The notes below the pieces were generated by a model. The model was not told where the DNA came from, did no database searches, and saw only the letters and a program-made list of their open reading frames with translations. The translations under genes were made by a program, and so were the position numbers. From Taeniopygia guttata (Eukaryota; Chordata; Aves; Passeriformes; Estrildidae), in NCBI RefSeq assembly GCF_048771995.1, contig NC_133027.1:55799501-55863500 (forward strand): 64,000 bases of DNA, written 5' to 3'. Each line of letters starts with the position of its first letter. Position 1 is the stretch's first letter. Below are positions 13,701 to 26,312 of the stretch, piece after piece.

Positions 13701-16700
13701 CTTTTTGGGAAAACAAGCCTCAGTCAATTTATTGGATTCTGCAAAGGACATGGAAGGAAATGAAATTGCCTGTAATAATAAAGATATCAAACTACCCGAT
13801 CTAATAACCTTTATTGAATTTATGTTGGAGAGGAGAACGACAATTTTGATGTTCTAGCAGAACATCCAGGATAAAGATAGATCTAAATGCTCATTTAGCA
13901 TTTTAATTTAATAACCTTAATATACATTTCAGGAAACCTTGTGCCTTGAGAGCCCCAGGAACTAAAGCCCTTTATCATCCAAAATGTGTTTTCTGAGCAG
14001 TGTAAACTTACCAATTTACCAAAGCCTTACCCAGCTCACCAACATCTATCCTGGGCTAGGGACACTTCTGGGAATAGCCAGCCCTCTGGGGCCAGTTCCA
14101 GCTCTTGCTCAGGGAGTAACAAGAGTTTTGACCTACTGGTGTGTGCTGGAAGGCTCTGTCCTTACTGAGCCAGGACTGAACTCCTGCTTCCTCTTTCTAA
14201 CATGACAGAAATATTGATTTTTTTACAAAAAAAATCAGTCTTACAGCAAATTTTACAGTGTGTTCTCTAAGAAAGTGCAAACTTAGCTGTGCCAGATTAT
14301 CTGCTGTGCATGTTGGCAATTTGCATGTACAAAACATGTGCATCTTGGCTTCTGCCAAGGCTCTTGAGCACCTGCAATAACCAGGTTTTCTTTATTTATT
14401 GTGGTTCAGTCTTCACAGGCACAACTTACTCTTTCCCCTCAGCACCAATAGGTATTTCCTTGCCTTTTTATATTCCCTACTAAAGCCATCTAGAAATTTG
14501 AAGAGAATATTTTCCTTTGGAAACTGTGATTGAAACAAAATATTCAATAAACTTGTGTGAAAATACATGTCTAACACACACACGAGGATGAACAGTAAAA
14601 GTAATTCCTTCCAACAAGGTAGGTGTGATGTTCATAATTTCTGGTGTTGGTTGGAAAATTTGGAAAATAGAAAGTCATTTGAAGTTTGAATTAATTCGTG
14701 TTCACATTTCTTGCATATAATCAAAATGACACAGCTGAAATAAGAGTTTTATTGGCTGTAAAATTAATGTTCCTTAAATTCCTTCTCACAGGAAATTAGG
14801 TTTCTGATTCAAGCCAAAAGAAAAACTTGGAAACAGCTGAAATCCCTGTTAACCATAAAGCAAACTTTGGGCAGGCCCACCCTGCAGTGCTGCAGGGGTA
14901 ACAAGCAACCAGTTCTGTTGTGAAAGTCAGTGACAAAAGCCCATGAATCCATCTGTTTTCCCAAGCACACCCAAGCTCCACAGATCAGCCAGGAAACCAT
15001 ATGTTCCTGTGTTAGTAATCCACGCCTGGCCCACATTTCCCAGTTTTCCTCTGGCCGCGGCAGACAACACGCAAGGCATTGCTGCTGCAATCACCGCTGC
15101 CTGCCCAGCAGCAGAGCTGCCCTTGGCTTTACACAAACCATCACAGCCAAACCAGGCAGGAAACCAACTGCCTTCATGGCAAAAATGCGTTTGACCTCGT
15201 TTCCACTGCATTTGTCCAACTTCAGTATGGAAATTTGCATTACATGTCTGCCACACTGAGCAGACACGAGCCAAGTTTTATTCCTTATTGCTGAGACCAG
15301 AATTGGCAGCTGCCATTTCTCAAGGATGTTGTGCAAATGTGGAGAGCTGAGAATTTTCTTATTCTTCCTCAGCAAAAATTAACCACTTCCAATCTATCAG
15401 GTGCCTGAAAGTATGAGAGGCAGGTGTGACAAGCAAGTCAAGCTACTTACTTCAACTCCCCTGACTCACATTTGACATAAAGGAATAGTAATCACAGGCA
15501 CACAAAATAACCCAATTTAAAAAAACCCACATGAGTGTTTTAACCTCGTCTGCAGGTATTTAGCACCCATAAATGTCATTAAGGTCCATAACAGGCATAT
15601 CAGAGACGTATCCCCCAGCTCATTTTGTAATGTCACAGTGTTCAGAATTCACTCACAGACTTCACTCTGAAAAACTGAGCTCTCTGAGAGGAATTTAAAA
15701 AATATGCCAGAAGAGTGTTTATCAAATACTGCAATTGTTTTGCAAACCTGAGCAATAGCAATCACAATAGTCTAAAAAAAAAAGTATTAACTTTTCATGC
15801 ACAAAGAAAAATAGTCTAAGGAATTTATTGATCACAGCTGACAGGTATCTGTTCAAGGAAGGAATTACCTGGCAGCAGATGGGCCTATAATAATATTAAT
15901 ATCTTCGCCATCTGGCTTTTAATCCATGCTTTTCATCAGTAGATCATAAAGCACTTTACGAATGAGGTCAAACATCTTGTAGGAAAAGTCAGAATAAGAT
16001 ATAATGAAGCTGAAGCTGAACAAGGATAAGCAAGAAATAAGACACACTCCATTTGCTCTTTTATCAATTACATCAGCAGGTAATTAACAAAACAAGGAAT
16101 TCACCTGTAAATATTACATTCTCCATCACTTGCTAAAAAGACAGGACCTCAAATATCTTACAGTTCAAAAAAATTCAAATAGTTTTTAGGTGAGGTTGTT
16201 TGCCTCTAGAAAACAATAGGTGAAGAAAAGGTGAACACAGAAGTACCTCTTTCCCCTGAAAGTCTTAAAATCTACTGCATTTCCCCTTGATTCTAGCCTA
16301 CCCACCTACCCAATTACTGAAACAAACCTTGTACAGTCTTTCTGGATGCTTGGACAGAACTGCTTACAATATGGTTGCAAATCTGAAGGTGTAGAAGACT
16401 ATAAAACGACTAATCATTAAAAAAATTTATTAAGAAGATCAATGCATGCAAGGCGTAGTTTTGCCATAGGCTGGTGACCAGATGGGAAAAATGGAACTAC
16501 TTGAACATTTAAAAAGTTCTTGAATTATCTGGCATATCTGCCCCCCCCCCGCCAAAATCATACATTTTCAACCTTACTGAGAAAGAAACCTTCCTGAGTT
16601 TCACTGTTCTTCAGCTGCTCTTTGGAAAGAATGCTGTCAGCACCATATCACCACAGCTTCTTGCCTCAGTGGTTTGGTCTGAAAACTCTTCAGAGCTGAG

Positions 16701-17012
16701 ACCACATGTGTGCCTGTGAGAATGTACAACCCTGTTGTGGAATGCTCACCCTGAGTGAGCATTTCAGGTCTACTGTAAAATTAATAATATATCTAGGAAG
16801 AAGGTGTTTATTATTCAGAATGGCCTGTACAATGTTAGCAGATGACAGAACCCACACTGCTCAAAAGGCAGCAGCAGACTCACATATTGAGCCCTGCCCA
16901 GCCCAACATCCAAAGGTTTCAAAGCCCTACATTACTTCAACACAAACTTTTAAACTTTGTTGTTGAGTAACTTTGTGGGTGAACTCCAGTACTACTGAGA
17001 TCACAAACAAAC
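10741..17012. other. Intergenic upstream of SMLR1, no gene seen
   Basis: Several open frames of 60-115 codons overlap on both strands, notably around 13.4-13.8 kb and 14.8-15.4 kb. None has a recognisable product, and overlapping opposite-strand frames of this kind are expected where base composition becomes less AT-rich. A C-run lies at about 16541-16551. Confidence 0.55.
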
Positions 17013-17100
17013 CAAAGTCCAAAAAGAGATAATGGCCTGAGCAAAGGGCAGAATGTCCATCAGGAAAAAAAGGAAGAAAGCAGGATAAATAAGGTATAGC
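17013..17100 (+). promoter_or_regulatory. Putative SMLR1 promoter with HNF4-like sites
   Basis: CAAAGTCCA at 17013-17021 matches the HNF4-specific half-site motif. TGAGCAAAGGGCA at 17038-17050 is a degenerate DR1-type nuclear-receptor site. A TATA-like ATAAATA lies at 17085-17091, about 57 bases before the start codon, leaving room for a short 5' UTR. In human, SMLR1 is a liver-enriched gene as I recall, so HNF4 control is plausible. The sites are seen; their use is inferred. Confidence 0.4.
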
Positions 17101-17147
17101 CTTGGAGACCTTAAGGATCTGGCTTGGCACATTTGCCAAAGAGGAAA

Positions 17148-17280
17148 ATGAGCATAGGTTATGTATTGTCAGTGTTTGTGAGGGAGCTGCCTGGTTATGT
17201 TCTCTTTGCTTGGATCTTTATGCCCGTGGCTTTACTCCTGCTGCTCCTAATTGTCTACTTCAGGATCAAACTAAGAGAAG
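17148..17280 (+). CDS. SMLR1: SMLR1 coding exon 1
   Basis: The exon encodes residues 1-44 plus the first base of codon 45 and holds the whole membrane segment. It ends in GAAG followed by the strong donor GTGAGT at 17281-17286. Leucine codons vary (TTA, CTC, CTG, CTA), so the Leu run is protein-level sequence and not a simple DNA repeat. Confidence 0.92.
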
Positions 17281-20200
17281 GTGAGTCAGGGCTTGGGGAC
17301 AAAGACGGGAGGGAGAGAAACCTTCTCATTCAACAGACAATTTAGGCTTGTACCATTAACTAAACTGAAGGCAACTATGATCAGAAACAATTTTATTAAG
17401 TTGTACTGTATTTTAGACCATTTTCTGTTTGAAAAACACTACAGGTATTTGTTTAAAACTTGAATTGACCTCTGACTTAAAATGCTATAGTTTTATATAC
17501 TATATTATAGGAGATTTTACTGTTTTACATTATAGAAAGGGCAACCAGAATGAAAAAAAGGGCAGTTAAAACATCATTTTCACAGATCAGTTTCTTCTGT
17601 GCTTACACTGTGCAAGTCTTCAATGAGACAGGTAGCAGCAATTACACCCATAAGTAATTGGGCTTTGAGTACGTGTCTATGTTCTTCAGAAGTATTTATT
17701 TGCTTTTATTTTGTACTTAAGCGCACATCTACCATGTTATCTTTTCCATTTTAAAATCAGCTTAAACTCACTTCAAAAATCCATTTTCTGAATAAAACAA
17801 AAACACCCATCCCAATGCAAATGTGCAGTGATTGTAACACATCTGTGTACTGAGAATTAAGGCTGCTCACCTGGCCCAACTGGGCTACACTTGTAGCAGG
17901 CAGGGAGTTCCTTTTAGGCAGAAGCATCCTGTACCTCAGCCCTTCCAGTCTTGATGGGATGATCTTCATGCCCTCCAGATTTGGGTCCCAGCTGCAGCAG
18001 GAGATCCCCACGTGCTCTTGTTTTAAGGGTTCCAGCTGCCAAAGCCAGCCTTGGGGCACATTGGCTTGAGGCCTCAACCATTCTTTCCTTCAGCTCTTTG
18101 AAAGCACACTCGCTGACACTGGGCTAAGCTTGATCCTCAGATTATCAGTCTTTCGAACGTTTTCTCCATATGGAGTGTCAGGAGAGCTCAGAGGACAGCC
18201 CAGGTTTTCACTGTAAACTGCAGATGCTTCTTGATACAGCTTGGTAAAAACCCTGCCTGGGACAATGTTTCACAACTCTCGCACTACAGGTTTCAGCTCC
18301 AGCAGACCAGGCTGGGGCAGACAGGCCAGTCCTGTCCACAGGGCTCTGCAGATCAGCTGAAGCCTCGCACCGAGCTGGCCTGGGGTGCATCAGCCCAGCA
18401 GGAGAAGGATTTACCCACCAGTGCATGGACAGGAAATAAATCTCTCTTAGATGCCAGGCCAAACACTGTAATTTGGGCTCTCAGATTTTGCTCTATCCTG
18501 AAAATTTGGATGCTTAGCATAAGACAGGTCATATGCAGCCAGAAATGTAAAATAAACAAACTTCCTGTTTTGTGTAACATCCCCGGGCATTTACATCTGA
18601 GGCTTTAACAGAGGAAAGGTTTTGTTTGCATATGAGCACACAATTCAAGTTACCTTCAAGCTGCTAAAACTCAAACATTTCCTGTTCAAGATGTGCTTTC
18701 AGATACTGAAATCATCTGCAAGGGCAGCCTGCTCCTCATGCCTAATCCAGACCTGCATTAGGTTATAGATTATTCTTAGAGTAAGGTGCTAATGGTTTTT
18801 CACACGCTAATAAAGCAAAAACAAAAACAGTGCAATGCCAAAACATTGTGCAATTCAGTATCTGTGAGGAAATAGGAAGGCAAAGTAATATGAGCTCTGT
18901 GCTCATATAATATAAAGCCAGACATTAGTTATTATGAAATAATACAGAGTGCTACTGAAGTCCTTGTTAGCTAGTGCTGCTCTCACTTTTCTATTCCAGC
19001 TAGGATGAAGCAAGACAGGAAAAGCAAGTGGGCTACTGGTCCCATCAGTTCAGGTATTTTGCTGGGGCTCAGAGAATACTTTCATTAAACCAGATTAATC
19101 CATCTGAAAAAACCCACAGACATTTGCATTTGTGATGCATGATCAACTGTTGAAACAGACTGTCCTGCCTTTTTTTCACAGCACTCATATCCTCCTTATG
19201 CACACTTTCTGCAGGTTTGTAAATAATCTACAGCTCCAGATGTTAAATTCTGCTTCTCTTACAGCACAGAAAATTTAGCCTTGGATTTGTAATGAGTTTA
19301 AACAAAGCAATGGTTTCGTAAATTTTCTGAGATTAGTAATCAAGGGTGTAAGAGAGAGGTGAATGAGGTAGTTGGCAGACTAATTTGCCAAAGGAATATT
19401 GCTGCTGCGCTTCTCTTTCAAAACCAAGGATGCTTGAAGGGAATCATCTGGCTTTTCAATGCCTCAGGAAAGGAGAGAGTTTAGTTTGCAGATCACAGGT
19501 GTTCTGGCTGGGATTCTAAAGAGGATGTGAGATGAATTCCTGTCTATGTAATACTTCGGGCATTGCATTCTCAGCCTGTCTCCAAGATCTTCTTTTTCTT
19601 AAGCTGAGACTGTCAGAGACCAACCTACTGTTCTGGCCTCCAGCCAACTTACACAAAAGATCCGAGCAGCTCTCCCTGTACAAGCAAGTGCAGCCAGCTT
19701 TAGCTTAAGACCATCAGGTGAGAGAAACAGATAAGCCTGAGAACAGAGTCCTTCAAATGCTATCTCTTCTACAGTACAACAAAAATTCTGAAGGTTTCAG
19801 CTGCCTATTTCCCTAGATCTCTTTTATTGAAAAAAAAAGGGAAAAAAAGAAAAAAGGAGATAAATTTTTATTACTAAAATCAAGACTGCTTTGCTTTGTT
19901 GTTAAATAAGTATTTTTCTCTGTGCAGCGAGAAGCTCTGCATAAATTTATCACTATATAAATATCTTATAAATAAAATGAAATCATCTAATACAAACAGT
20001 CCACATTTCTTCTGAACAATTAGCAATAACAAGTATTTAATGGGGTTTTAATTTGGTTTTTTTTCTCTGTTTCTCCATCCTTCTTCAAATAATCTCCAAG
20101 CCTCCAACAGCATGGTCATGTTCTGAAGATGTCCAGTTATGTGGGCAGCAAGCATTTTTCTGCTTTGTCTGTACCACAGGCAGCATCAGGAGGATCAGGC

Positions 20201-20734
20201 CAGCTCACAGTTCTCACAGCACAGCCACAGTTCTGTAAAGCAGAACACGAATTGCCAGTATAAATGAAATATGCTCTTTGCCGTTGGTAAAAAGTTTTAT
20301 TCTGGTTGGAAGCTGTGGAGGCAAATGAAAACAGAGAATTTCTGCTGATGTCAATAGCCCATGTTAGCGCTTCACTGGGCATAGTAGCAGCCCCAGACTC
20401 ACACTCAGACTTCCCTCTAGAATCATGGGCCAACTAGTAACAGCATGCTCTTTAGACAGCTTCACCTTAGCAAGATTAGTTTTTATTAATATAAACCAGC
20501 TCTTTTTCTTTATAAAAACTCACCATAAGAAATCAGCATATTCTTACAGAATTCTTGTGTTGTTTGGATTATTTTTCAGTTGATGAGGAAATGGCCATGG
20601 CACAAGATTCTAGGAATGCCTTTCTGAATCACCGTGGCCAGTGGAAGAAACCCAGGAGATCCGGACAAAAAGAGAACAGATACAAGAACTCAAGGACATT
20701 TAAGGGAGCTTCTCGTCTCAGGAAGCAAGCTTAA
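17148..20734 (+). CDS. SMLR1: SMLR1, small leucine-rich membrane protein 1
   Basis: Two exons, 17148-17280 and 20580-20734, join in phase 1 to encode 95 residues. Residues 12-16 (RELPG) precede one membrane segment at about 17-38 that contains an unbroken run of six leucines and ends YFRIKL. This block is nearly identical to human SMLR1 as I recall it (RELPG, LLLLLLIAYFRIKL). The junction codon gives valine followed by DEE, against human VNEE. The cytosolic tail is about 51 residues, strongly basic (KKPRR, RLRK), and does not align with my memory of the shorter human tail. An in-frame stop at 17112-17114 means the ATG at 17148 is the only plausible start, so the extra N-terminal residues of the human protein are absent. 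Molecular function is unknown. The gene faces EPB41L2 tail-to-tail, as in mammals. Confidence 0.9.
17281..20579 (+). other. SMLR1 intron
   Basis: A 3.3 kb intron from donor GTGAGT to acceptor TTTTTCAG at 20572-20579. It carries no recognised repeat or nested gene. The open frames at about 18.2-18.6 kb overlap on both strands and look like chance. Confidence 0.8.
20580..20734 (+). CDS. SMLR1: SMLR1 coding exon 2 with stop
   Basis: The exon completes valine 45 and encodes the basic tail ending in RLRKQA, with TAA at 20732-20734. Only about 30 bases separate the stop from the first AATAAA, so the 3' UTR is very short. Confidence 0.85.
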
Positions 20735-20762
20735 GCCCAGTACTCAGCCCTGAAGGTTTAAC

Positions 20763-20782
20763 AATAAATGGCTGTAAATAAA
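20763..20782 (+). terminator. SMLR1 polyadenylation signals
   Basis: Two AATAAA hexamers, at 20763-20768 and 20777-20782, lie just after the SMLR1 stop. Cleavage is expected near 20795-20805. Confidence 0.7.
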
Positions 20783-20805
20783 TACCACACAGGAAAACAA
20801 AACCG

Positions 20806-23800
20806 GAGAGGAGAACCCAGTAATGAATTAAACAGCGGCCACCATCCAGAGTTCTTGCAGCTGAGATGACCAGCAGAGAGCAGAGGCCTCCTGCAATGAC
20901 CTGCATTGGTTCCCTTGCGCACCCCACGATTTGTTGGGAGGGACAGTGCCCTGCTCACCAGCCCCTCCCTGGCCTACCAGGGAGAAAGGACACAACGAGC
21001 TCCTGAGAGAGCTGAGCTGGCACATCCAAGGCAGGCAGCCTTATGAAATTGAGATGCATAAGTAACAAGCTGGTATCAAGCACTGACATCTGGGAATTTG
21101 AAAAGGGTTTTGAAGGGGAACTGACATTTATTAGCTTGTACACATTGGGAAAGATTGTGGAGTTTGTAAAGTATCCTTTCCACAGAATTTGGAAGCAAAA
21201 TGTAACAGTAGCAGGGAAAAAAAAAAATTCTCTCTGCTGACCGAAAATGCCAAATTGTGAAACCATGGAAAGATTTAGCCAGTATTCTGTAAGGCAGTTA
21301 TTACTCTCCTTTAAGGACAAATGGATGACTTTTGCAAATAAAAAACTGCAGAAGCATGGAGCTATCTTTTTAGTGTGTCATTTGACACACATTTTAAAAA
21401 AATCTTCCTGCCTGCTCCCTTGTAGCTGTAGATGTACAGATTTAGTGCATCTCAGATTGCTTGTAGCAGATGGCCCACAACAATGCAACTCAGGTTTGCA
21501 AATAGCACTGGCTTTTAGCTTCTCTGATTCCACTCTCAAAGCAAGGAATGAAAAGTGACTATCACTACTGTCCTCAGTTTTTACTGTCCCTGTCCGCTAA
21601 TGATTGCAGTCTGCAATTACCTTTCATTAAAGCTGTTTGTCAGCACTCATCCTGCAAGAGCAGATAATGCCTTGTCTGAGATTATGTGTGGTTTGCACAG
21701 TTTCAGTTCTCATAGACTTTTAAGAACTCCTTAGAATAATTTTATAGAAATACTAATGAGGTCATGACCACAGGTTTAAAAAACCCAATGTAATTTATCA
21801 AAGTCTGTGGAGAAAAAAACAATTTAAACAGCAAATATCCTTACACTCTTTCCCATTTTAACACTACCCAAATTAAAAAAGACATAATTCATCACACTAG
21901 TTTACATCTGTGCAAATAACAGAATACATTGCACAGGTGAAGGGGCAATTGTTTGGAAATGGAAACACAATCTTTTGCAAGGAAGTTGAGACAGCTGCTG
22001 CAAAGAATTTACTTTCTACATTTAAGAAGGATGCTGCCTTCTTAAAGCAGTGATCTGGGAAATTGATCAGATCCTAAAGAAAGTGTAACATACAGAATGC
22101 CAAACACTCACTCTATCACTGCCCAAGAAAAGATTGGCCAGGACCACATGTAAAAAGTACAGAATGAAAATTGATTTTTTTAAAATTCCACAGTGTGTAT
22201 GAGAATGGGGCGATTTGAAATGTCAAGAAGTGGTAAAACTCTTAAACAGCACTTCATTGTAAACTAGTGGTACAGATACCAAAAATAATGCTGTATGCAT
22301 ACACTCCGTGCCTTTGACAGAACTGCTTATTGAGCTGTAACTGCTAACATGTAGGAGGATCTGACATTCACAACTTAGTAACATGCAAGGGAAATTCTCA
22401 TTTTGCCTTCTTGTCTTTAGTTCCATTACTGAACAGTGTCAAAAAATATGTTTTCATGGTACCAGCATGAAACACAACATAATATCCCATACAACTCCTT
22501 CAAAAAGGGAAAAGACATATAAATAACACTGTAGAACGACACCTTTGTCTAGATAAATTGTACAAGTTATCTAAATAGATATGGAGACCAATTGCAAGCA
22601 AGCATTCTACACATGTATATTCAATTACTGCTTTCACTGAGGAGTCCTCTCTCTTCCTGTCTCTAGCAATAATGTGAAATTAGACTCTACTCCACCTACA
22701 TAATTTGAAACCTTCCTACCTGTGACTACTTCCCCTTCGCTTCCCAGAACAGAATTTCAAGCCTCAACATTTAAGATGGAAAGGTACTGAGAGAGATGGC
22801 AAAGCACTTTTGGCTGGGGAATGACTGGAGGCTGATTGATAGGTGTCTATTCCAAAGTCTGCAGTGATGCTGTCCAGGGATGCTAGAGCAGGGGCAGGTT
22901 CAAAGACACAAAAATGCTTTTGGCTCTTTTTTTCCTTATGCTGGCCAGAGGAAATTTTAAAAAGCAATTAGCTAAAAATCCAGAGGCAGAGAAATAAAGA
23001 CTGATACACCAGTGAGTATTCAAAAATTGCTCAAGGCTGGAAGAATATTTGGGAAAGTACTACTTTCTAATATAGTAATCATAGTTACACACACCCCAAG
23101 GCGAATACCAGTAGCCTCAGAGACAGAGATCTGGGAGAGTTAGTCACTTAGCCTGGCCCAGCAGAGACATTAATTTAGACTTACCTCCAAAAACTCTGGT
23201 AGGACTTGCCTCAAACCAAACAGAATATTTTAACACTACAGGAATTATCACAGCATTTCCAATGCTTGTAATTTGTATTAATATTACTACTCTATCTTTT
23301 CAAGTGCAGTATGAAAGCCCCAAAGAACTGAGCAGCCTGAAAATCAGAAGTTTCAGATCTTCCAGAGGTGTAGTCAGTATTGTATTCCATCTGTTTGATG
23401 TCTTCTGTGGCCCAATTAAAAGTTGCTATTCAGCTAGACTGTCAAATAGAAGAATACTTCAAGAAACACTTTGTACTATAGTTCCTCATTGCTTTGAACA
23501 ATAAATCTTTTGTTTAAAGTTTTTCATTGGATTTGCATGCCTGCCCTTTACAAAAGCTTTATCTGGGAAATAATTTGTGGAATGAGTCCAACATTTATTA
23601 TGAACCCTGAGGTTATCATTATTAAAAAGGCAGATGTATTAAGTGGGTTTTTTTTGTAAGACCCACATGACTCACTTTTCTAAGTATTTAAGCAGAATTA
23701 ATTACTGTAATTATATTTGAAATTGCCCATGTATTATAAAGCTGGTTTGTGAAGTGCCTTGAGAACAATTTCTTTTTTTTTGCATGTTGTAGTTTTTGCT

Positions 23801-25038
23801 GTAGATATATTATATATAAAAAGGAAACAATGAGATTTCAGAATTGCACAATATTCCAGATAATTTGACTAATTACATACAACGTGAATCTTTAAACCTT
23901 GACTATTTGTATGACTGATCACACGTAGGGCTTATGTTTTTCTGCATGACAATGGATGTTTAATTAGTACATATTTAATCAATGCAAGTGACAGCGATGC
24001 ACAAGCCATGCTGACCTGAAAATACTATTAATTTTTCTGACAAAAGGTTCTATTAGTATTTGAAGACATATCTCAGTGAAAGTAATATTTTTTCAACAAT
24101 ATTATATATGCAGTTTTAAGGATTAAATACAAGTGCAATTAAACCAATATTGATCTACTGTCTAACTAATCAGACCAATCTAAAATTAATGAATTCAAGC
24201 AACATGCTATCCACCAAATGAGATCTGCAACTAATACTACACCATATCAAAAATACGTTAAATATTTTTATATAGCTTTTTCTTACACTTTTGTAGGGAA
24301 AAATCCACTGACACATCCTTCTAAATGCATGTGTGTCCATTTTGACCTACATTTACATATCCCAAACTTGCCACTTATTTGACAACCTCACATGCTGGAT
24401 GGGGTTCTCTTCCCCTTTTTGAAAAGCAGAATACCTCTGGTTTTGAAGGAAAGCAGGCAAGACTGTTATCTGCTAATTCTCCAGGTAATGTGGATGCAGT
24501 TGAGAATGACTCCATATGTATAGAAATTAACATCTCTGTTACTCTTGTCATACGTTATCCAAATTATGCAGAGCCAAAGCTAATGAGAACTTCTGTTACA
24601 CAAGTGTGCTGACAGATGGCAGCCATCTAAACTGAGAATAGCACCAAAAATACATTGCTCAGAAGTGAATAAGAATGTACCGAGAAGTTTTATGATTTGT
24701 TTTGCTATCTGAAAACCACAGTAGATTCCATCTCAGCGAACTCAGTAGAACCACTTGGGGACCGAGGGGCATTTCAACTTCCAGTGTGATGTTCAAATCT
24801 ACTCTGTTTTCGCAGCTGAAGATTTCTTCTCTAAACTACAGAAACCAGGAGTTTATTGGAAGATGTTTAAAAAACACTGGTACTTAAGTACCAGGCAACT
24901 GTGCCACCCTGCTAGCAGCCCTGCAGACCACTTGCACTAATCCCTGTTTTTTAAGGTTCTGTGACCTCTAGAACTGCAGTTCTCAGAAGTAATCTGCACA
25001 CTTCAAATATCCTCCAAGCTTATGTCTGAGTACCAAAA
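20806..25038. other. Intergenic spacer between convergent genes
   Basis: AT-rich unique sequence between the 3' ends of SMLR1 and EPB41L2. I found no gene or clear repeat. The open frames here are short and unsupported. Confidence 0.6.
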
Positions 25039-25059
25039 GTGATACAGAGAATAAACAAC

Positions 25060-25065
25060 TTTATT
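25060..25065 (-). terminator. EPB41L2: EPB41L2 polyadenylation signal
   Basis: TTTATT on the + strand reads AATAAA on the - strand and is followed by a U/GU-rich stretch. It is the first good signal after the 3' UTR exon. Cleavage is expected near 25040-25045. Confidence 0.65.
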
Positions 25066-25159
25066 TTATAACAGAATTACAGAAAGCAAAATATCACTTA
25101 ATACAACTTCAAGCTACTATAAATCTAATTTGGCATTTTAACTATACACAGAGTCAACA

Positions 25160-25212
25160 GCAAAAAAAAAAAAAAAAAAACCCAAACAAAAAAAAAACCA
25201 AAACCAAACAAC
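25160..25212. repeat. A-rich low-complexity tract
   Basis: A run of about 19 A followed by AAAC-type units on the + strand. In the EPB41L2 transcript it is a U/G-rich tract in the distal 3' UTR. Confidence 0.85.
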
Positions 25213-26312
25213 CCCACAGCAAGAACAAATGAAAAATAAACCCCAATATAATTAACAGGTTTTTGCCATGGCAGTCTCAACTGATGGTACTCTCGTACTA
25301 CTTTATGAGTGGATTTCAACTTACATTTTTTATTCAGTAGCCTAAAAACCTGCATTAACCATTAGAGGAAGCATGTGAAACATATACCTTCTCTGTAACA
25401 GAAATGTCAGTTCTAACATGGAGACACAGTGAGGTTTAATAGCAAGCGAGCATTCTACACATGTATCCAAATAGTGGAAGTATTGGAATTGGGACACAGT
25501 AAGAAAAAAAAGCACTACGGTTTTAAGCTGCCTAGATCATCTCTTGTTGGAAAAAAGAGAAAGATATTTTGTTCTTCCTTCTTTCCTTATCTGGAATGCT
25601 GCAGACAGCAAAAAGTCTGCAAAAAGTTGAGCATTGGCACCAAAGTGCAAAAAGAACACAGTGCTCAGTCAGAAGAAATCTGTCTGCAACTCCTTCTCCT
25701 CTACAGACTGCCACACCATCTCTGCTCTGCAGAGAGGAGAACCTTGGAAAAGAAAGAGTTACAGAGATACCAGTATAAAATTTATCCAAAGAAATATATT
25801 TTTTCAAATTTTAGCAAATGTTTTATTTTTATAAAAAACTTCATTATGTGATATCATGTATTTACCTGAATAATCTGAAAAAAGTTCTGTAAATTACTCC
25901 AGTAAGAGATTTCACTTGAAATATCTGAAAAAAACTATATCTAAATTAGTAAAGATCCTCCTTCCTGCACAATTACCACCTGTTCCAGTGAACAATGATT
26001 TCCAGACTTCTTTTGTTCACTTTCATATAATTAAGAAGCAGTTTCAAAAATACAAGTATTTGTGTGAAAGAAGATCATACCCTCTAGAAATTCATTTAAA
26101 AAAACCTGAAAACTCTAAGACTGTTAAGAAGTGGTTATAAAAATAAACAAGATACACTGTAAGGGAATATAGACCAAAGATGTTAAAATGGAGTTTGGTA
26201 TTGGCATTTAAGTCGTGAACATCTGGTCATTGTTGCTAGGCCTGGTGGATTCAGTGGAGTCATGATGACTTGGAATGACTACAGTTCTTCGTGGTCAGTG
26301 ACATTTCTATTT

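Larger units (their letters stand above)
25040..26312 (-). other. EPB41L2: EPB41L2 terminal 3' UTR exon
   Basis: A strong acceptor, a T-rich tract ending TTCTTCCAG, precedes 26312. About 1.27 kb of noncoding sequence then runs to the polyadenylation signal. The splice partner is the donor at 30182-30183 just after the stop codon. A final noncoding exon after the stop is, as I recall, usual for protein 4.1 genes. The 140-codon + strand frame inside is not a gene. Confidence 0.7.

Noticed and set aside
13397-15375. Several overlapping 60-115 codon frames on both strands
   Set aside because: Overlapping frames on opposite strands without any family motif fit local base composition; no frame is consistently protein-like.
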